A DNA stretch of 64,000 nucleotides from Casuarius casuarius (lineage: Eukaryota > Chordata > Aves > Casuariiformes > Casuariidae): the NCBI GenBank assembly GCA_003342895.1, contig PTFA01000417.1, positions 62,001 through 126,000 of the forward strand, given 5' to 3'. Positions within the stretch are counted from its first letter, which is position 1. Each line of letters opens with the position of its first letter. The position numbers and the translations under genes were made by a program. A model generated the notes under the pieces. That model ran no database searches. It was not told the origin of the DNA and saw only the letters and a list, made by a program, of their open reading frames with translations. Shown piece by piece: positions 62,236 to 64,000 of the stretch.

Positions 62236-63715
62236 CCTCTGTAGTCATGTGAGACAAGCACCATCTGATTAAACTTACCCAGTGATTAATTTTCTGTGGT
62301 TTATAGAGAGAACTTTATGAATTTATGCTAGTTGAATATCCAATAGATACATATATACATATTAATTTTGTAAAGAATCATAGCCATTTTTATATTGTAC
62401 TATTTGTATTCTTTATGGATACGCTGAAATAGGCCATAAAGCAAATCTTAAGGCAAAGAGATTGCTTCCTTTTTTTTTTTAAACATTGTCAGTCCAAGTC
62501 TTCATATTTTACATGCTGAACTTCACAGTGAATTAAAAACTTATGTAAATATTGTGGTATCAGATCTCATAGATGAAACTTCTTAAAGAGTAAATGTACC
62601 CTTTTTTATTTTGAAACATCAAAACATTTACTTATGCAGTAACATAACAGGTAAATTTGAAATATAGAATCTATTTTATTAAATTAAAAGATAAACAAGA
62701 TTAAATAAATAAAAGTCACAATCTAAAGAGTTTGAAAGAAGTAGGCAGGCACACACAGTACTTACATAAGAAAGAAACACATTGCTTCCAAATTATTTTA
62801 TCTGTGAATAACCAACGAACAGCAGTCTCTCAAATCAAGTAAAAGGAAGAAAAGGTATGAAATGTCTCTGTGCCACATTCAGGAGGTATGAAAAGAACAT
62901 CCACTAGGCTCCCCTTCCAAGCAGCTACCAGATAGGAGAAAAATACAGGTGTGTACAAGTATGTGAGATACGGCATTTCTTTGCTTCAGGTCCTGCTGAC
63001 CTCCAGGCTGAGAGGCTGGTGCTTATGGAGATTAGGAAGGACTCCATAGACTTCCTACTTCCAGGAACTCACACCCTTTGAAAAAGACAAAATCCTTAAC
63101 ATAAAACATCAAACAGCACACACTGTTTTAATCTTAAATAGTTGTGGGTTTTTTGTTTTTTGTTTTTTGTGTTTTTTTTTTTTTAACTTACCTCTAAAAT
63201 GCCATAGGCCCTCTGTCTGTTGTTAACATCTTGGCAACTGTTATGCATGCCACATCAATAAAGACTCTGGATCTACAGCAGCTCATCCTTCTTAGCTACT
63301 AGTACTCTGGCAGTTTATGCAATGATTTTCAGCTGAACTTTGGAAGTCAAGTGTTGGCCAGACAAGATAAAACGTGTTTAACTTAAGCCAAACCCATAGG
63401 CTGAATCACATAACAATGAATTCAACCACTGTTGCTTTAGTATACTTGAAGACCTCATGTGCTTAGTGTAATATATCTTCACAACAAATTATCAATATAC
63501 TTTCAATATTAAGTTATATACTATAGCATAGGACTTCAGTAGTGATTTATAATAAAAAATGCACATGAGTAATTATATATATGAAATATTTCAATATTTT
63601 CTTTCAAAAGCTACAGGATAGAGATTATAAACTACACATCATAGAAAGCCATCAGAGATCCAGGTGGCAAATATTATTTCCTGTTTCAATGTTTCAAAAC
63701 CTGTGTTTATAATAA

Positions 63716-63720
<5 letters not shown>
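62236..63720. other. AT-rich non-coding stretch with T-rich tract
   Basis: A T6G-type tract with a longer T run lies at about 63145-63184. No gene or named repeat was recognised. Confidence 0.55.

Positions 63721-63746
<26 letters not shown>
63721..63746. repeat. (GT)13 microsatellite
   Basis: Uninterrupted GT dinucleotide run of thirteen units; the small open frame across it is not taken as a gene. Confidence 0.98.
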
Positions 63747-64000
63747 CGTTATGAGAACAGTTGTAATAAAACCTAGCACTTATCTGCTACACCATAACCC
63801 AAATGTACAACTGCTTATATTTAAACTGATAATTATATCAAAAACACTTGGTGCAATGTTATGTTTAAACACATGCCTTTGCAAGCAGGCGACAGGGTTC
63901 AGTATTTAATAAAATTATCTTTATAAGGCTTATTTTGTAAGTTCCCAGGCAAGTTGGAGGAAAATTTCTCTTTTCCTAGTTCTTAATAAAACCATGTTTC

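Noticed and set aside
1..64000. CRISPR arrays, bacterial operons, rRNA or tRNA genes
   Set aside because: No regularly spaced repeats, no ribosomal RNA text and no tRNA-like cloverleaf with an RNA polymerase III box pair was recognised; the window is vertebrate non-coding DNA.
1..64000. A previously undescribed biological system
   Set aside because: I looked on both strands and found only layered retrotransposon remnants, one LTR and AT-rich unique DNA; the unusual items are listed as findings but do not amount to a new system.

Overview
The window looks like gene-poor DNA from a bird macrochromosome. Three things support this. The recognisable interspersed repeats are almost all CR1 non-LTR retrotransposons, from young copies to very old ones. 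There is one solo LTR with an avian ERVL-like appearance. No mammalian L1, Alu or B1/B2 repeat was recognised. The sequence is AT-rich by eye, with ordinary vertebrate microsatellites and one ambiguous base (N at 61319) typical of a draft assembly. The species cannot be named from this sequence.

No protein-coding gene could be supported. The open reading frames are short, lack recognisable host domains and are not arranged like exons. Several of the longest begin at TTG or GTG rather than ATG, and the longest (about 180 codons, 52650-53192) lies on the wrong strand of an old CR1. Two non-repeat segments are weak exon or regulatory candidates: a minus-strand acceptor-plus-ORF at 19804-20024 and a GC-rich islet at 16905-17040.

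Layout. 1-2559: AT-rich, no gene. 2560-8927: two long, decayed CR1 copies joined tail to tail (plus strand 2560-5540, minus strand 5541-8927), an inverted structure of about 6.4 kb. 8928-26098: AT-rich desert with small tandem duplications, microsatellites, the GC islet, the weak exon candidate and a 150-bp sequence present twice (21809 and 23545). 26104-27238: a solo LTR with 5-bp target duplications. 27244-44484: desert with an old CR1 tail (30845), a non-CR1-looking LINE tail (32000), another old CR1 (34440), a CA microsatellite (41901) and an unclassified probable repeat (42080-43020). 44485-58030: a zone richer in CR1, with copies at 44485, 50900-53150 (ancient, about 2.2 kb), 53785 and 57438-58030, plus a possible very old repeat at 49205. 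58031-64000: AT-rich desert with an AT tract and a GT microsatellite.

There is no pathway or operon here. The content is a layered record of retrotransposon insertions in intergenic or deep intronic DNA. Some of the unannotated stretches may be conserved regulatory DNA, but that cannot be judged from one sequence.
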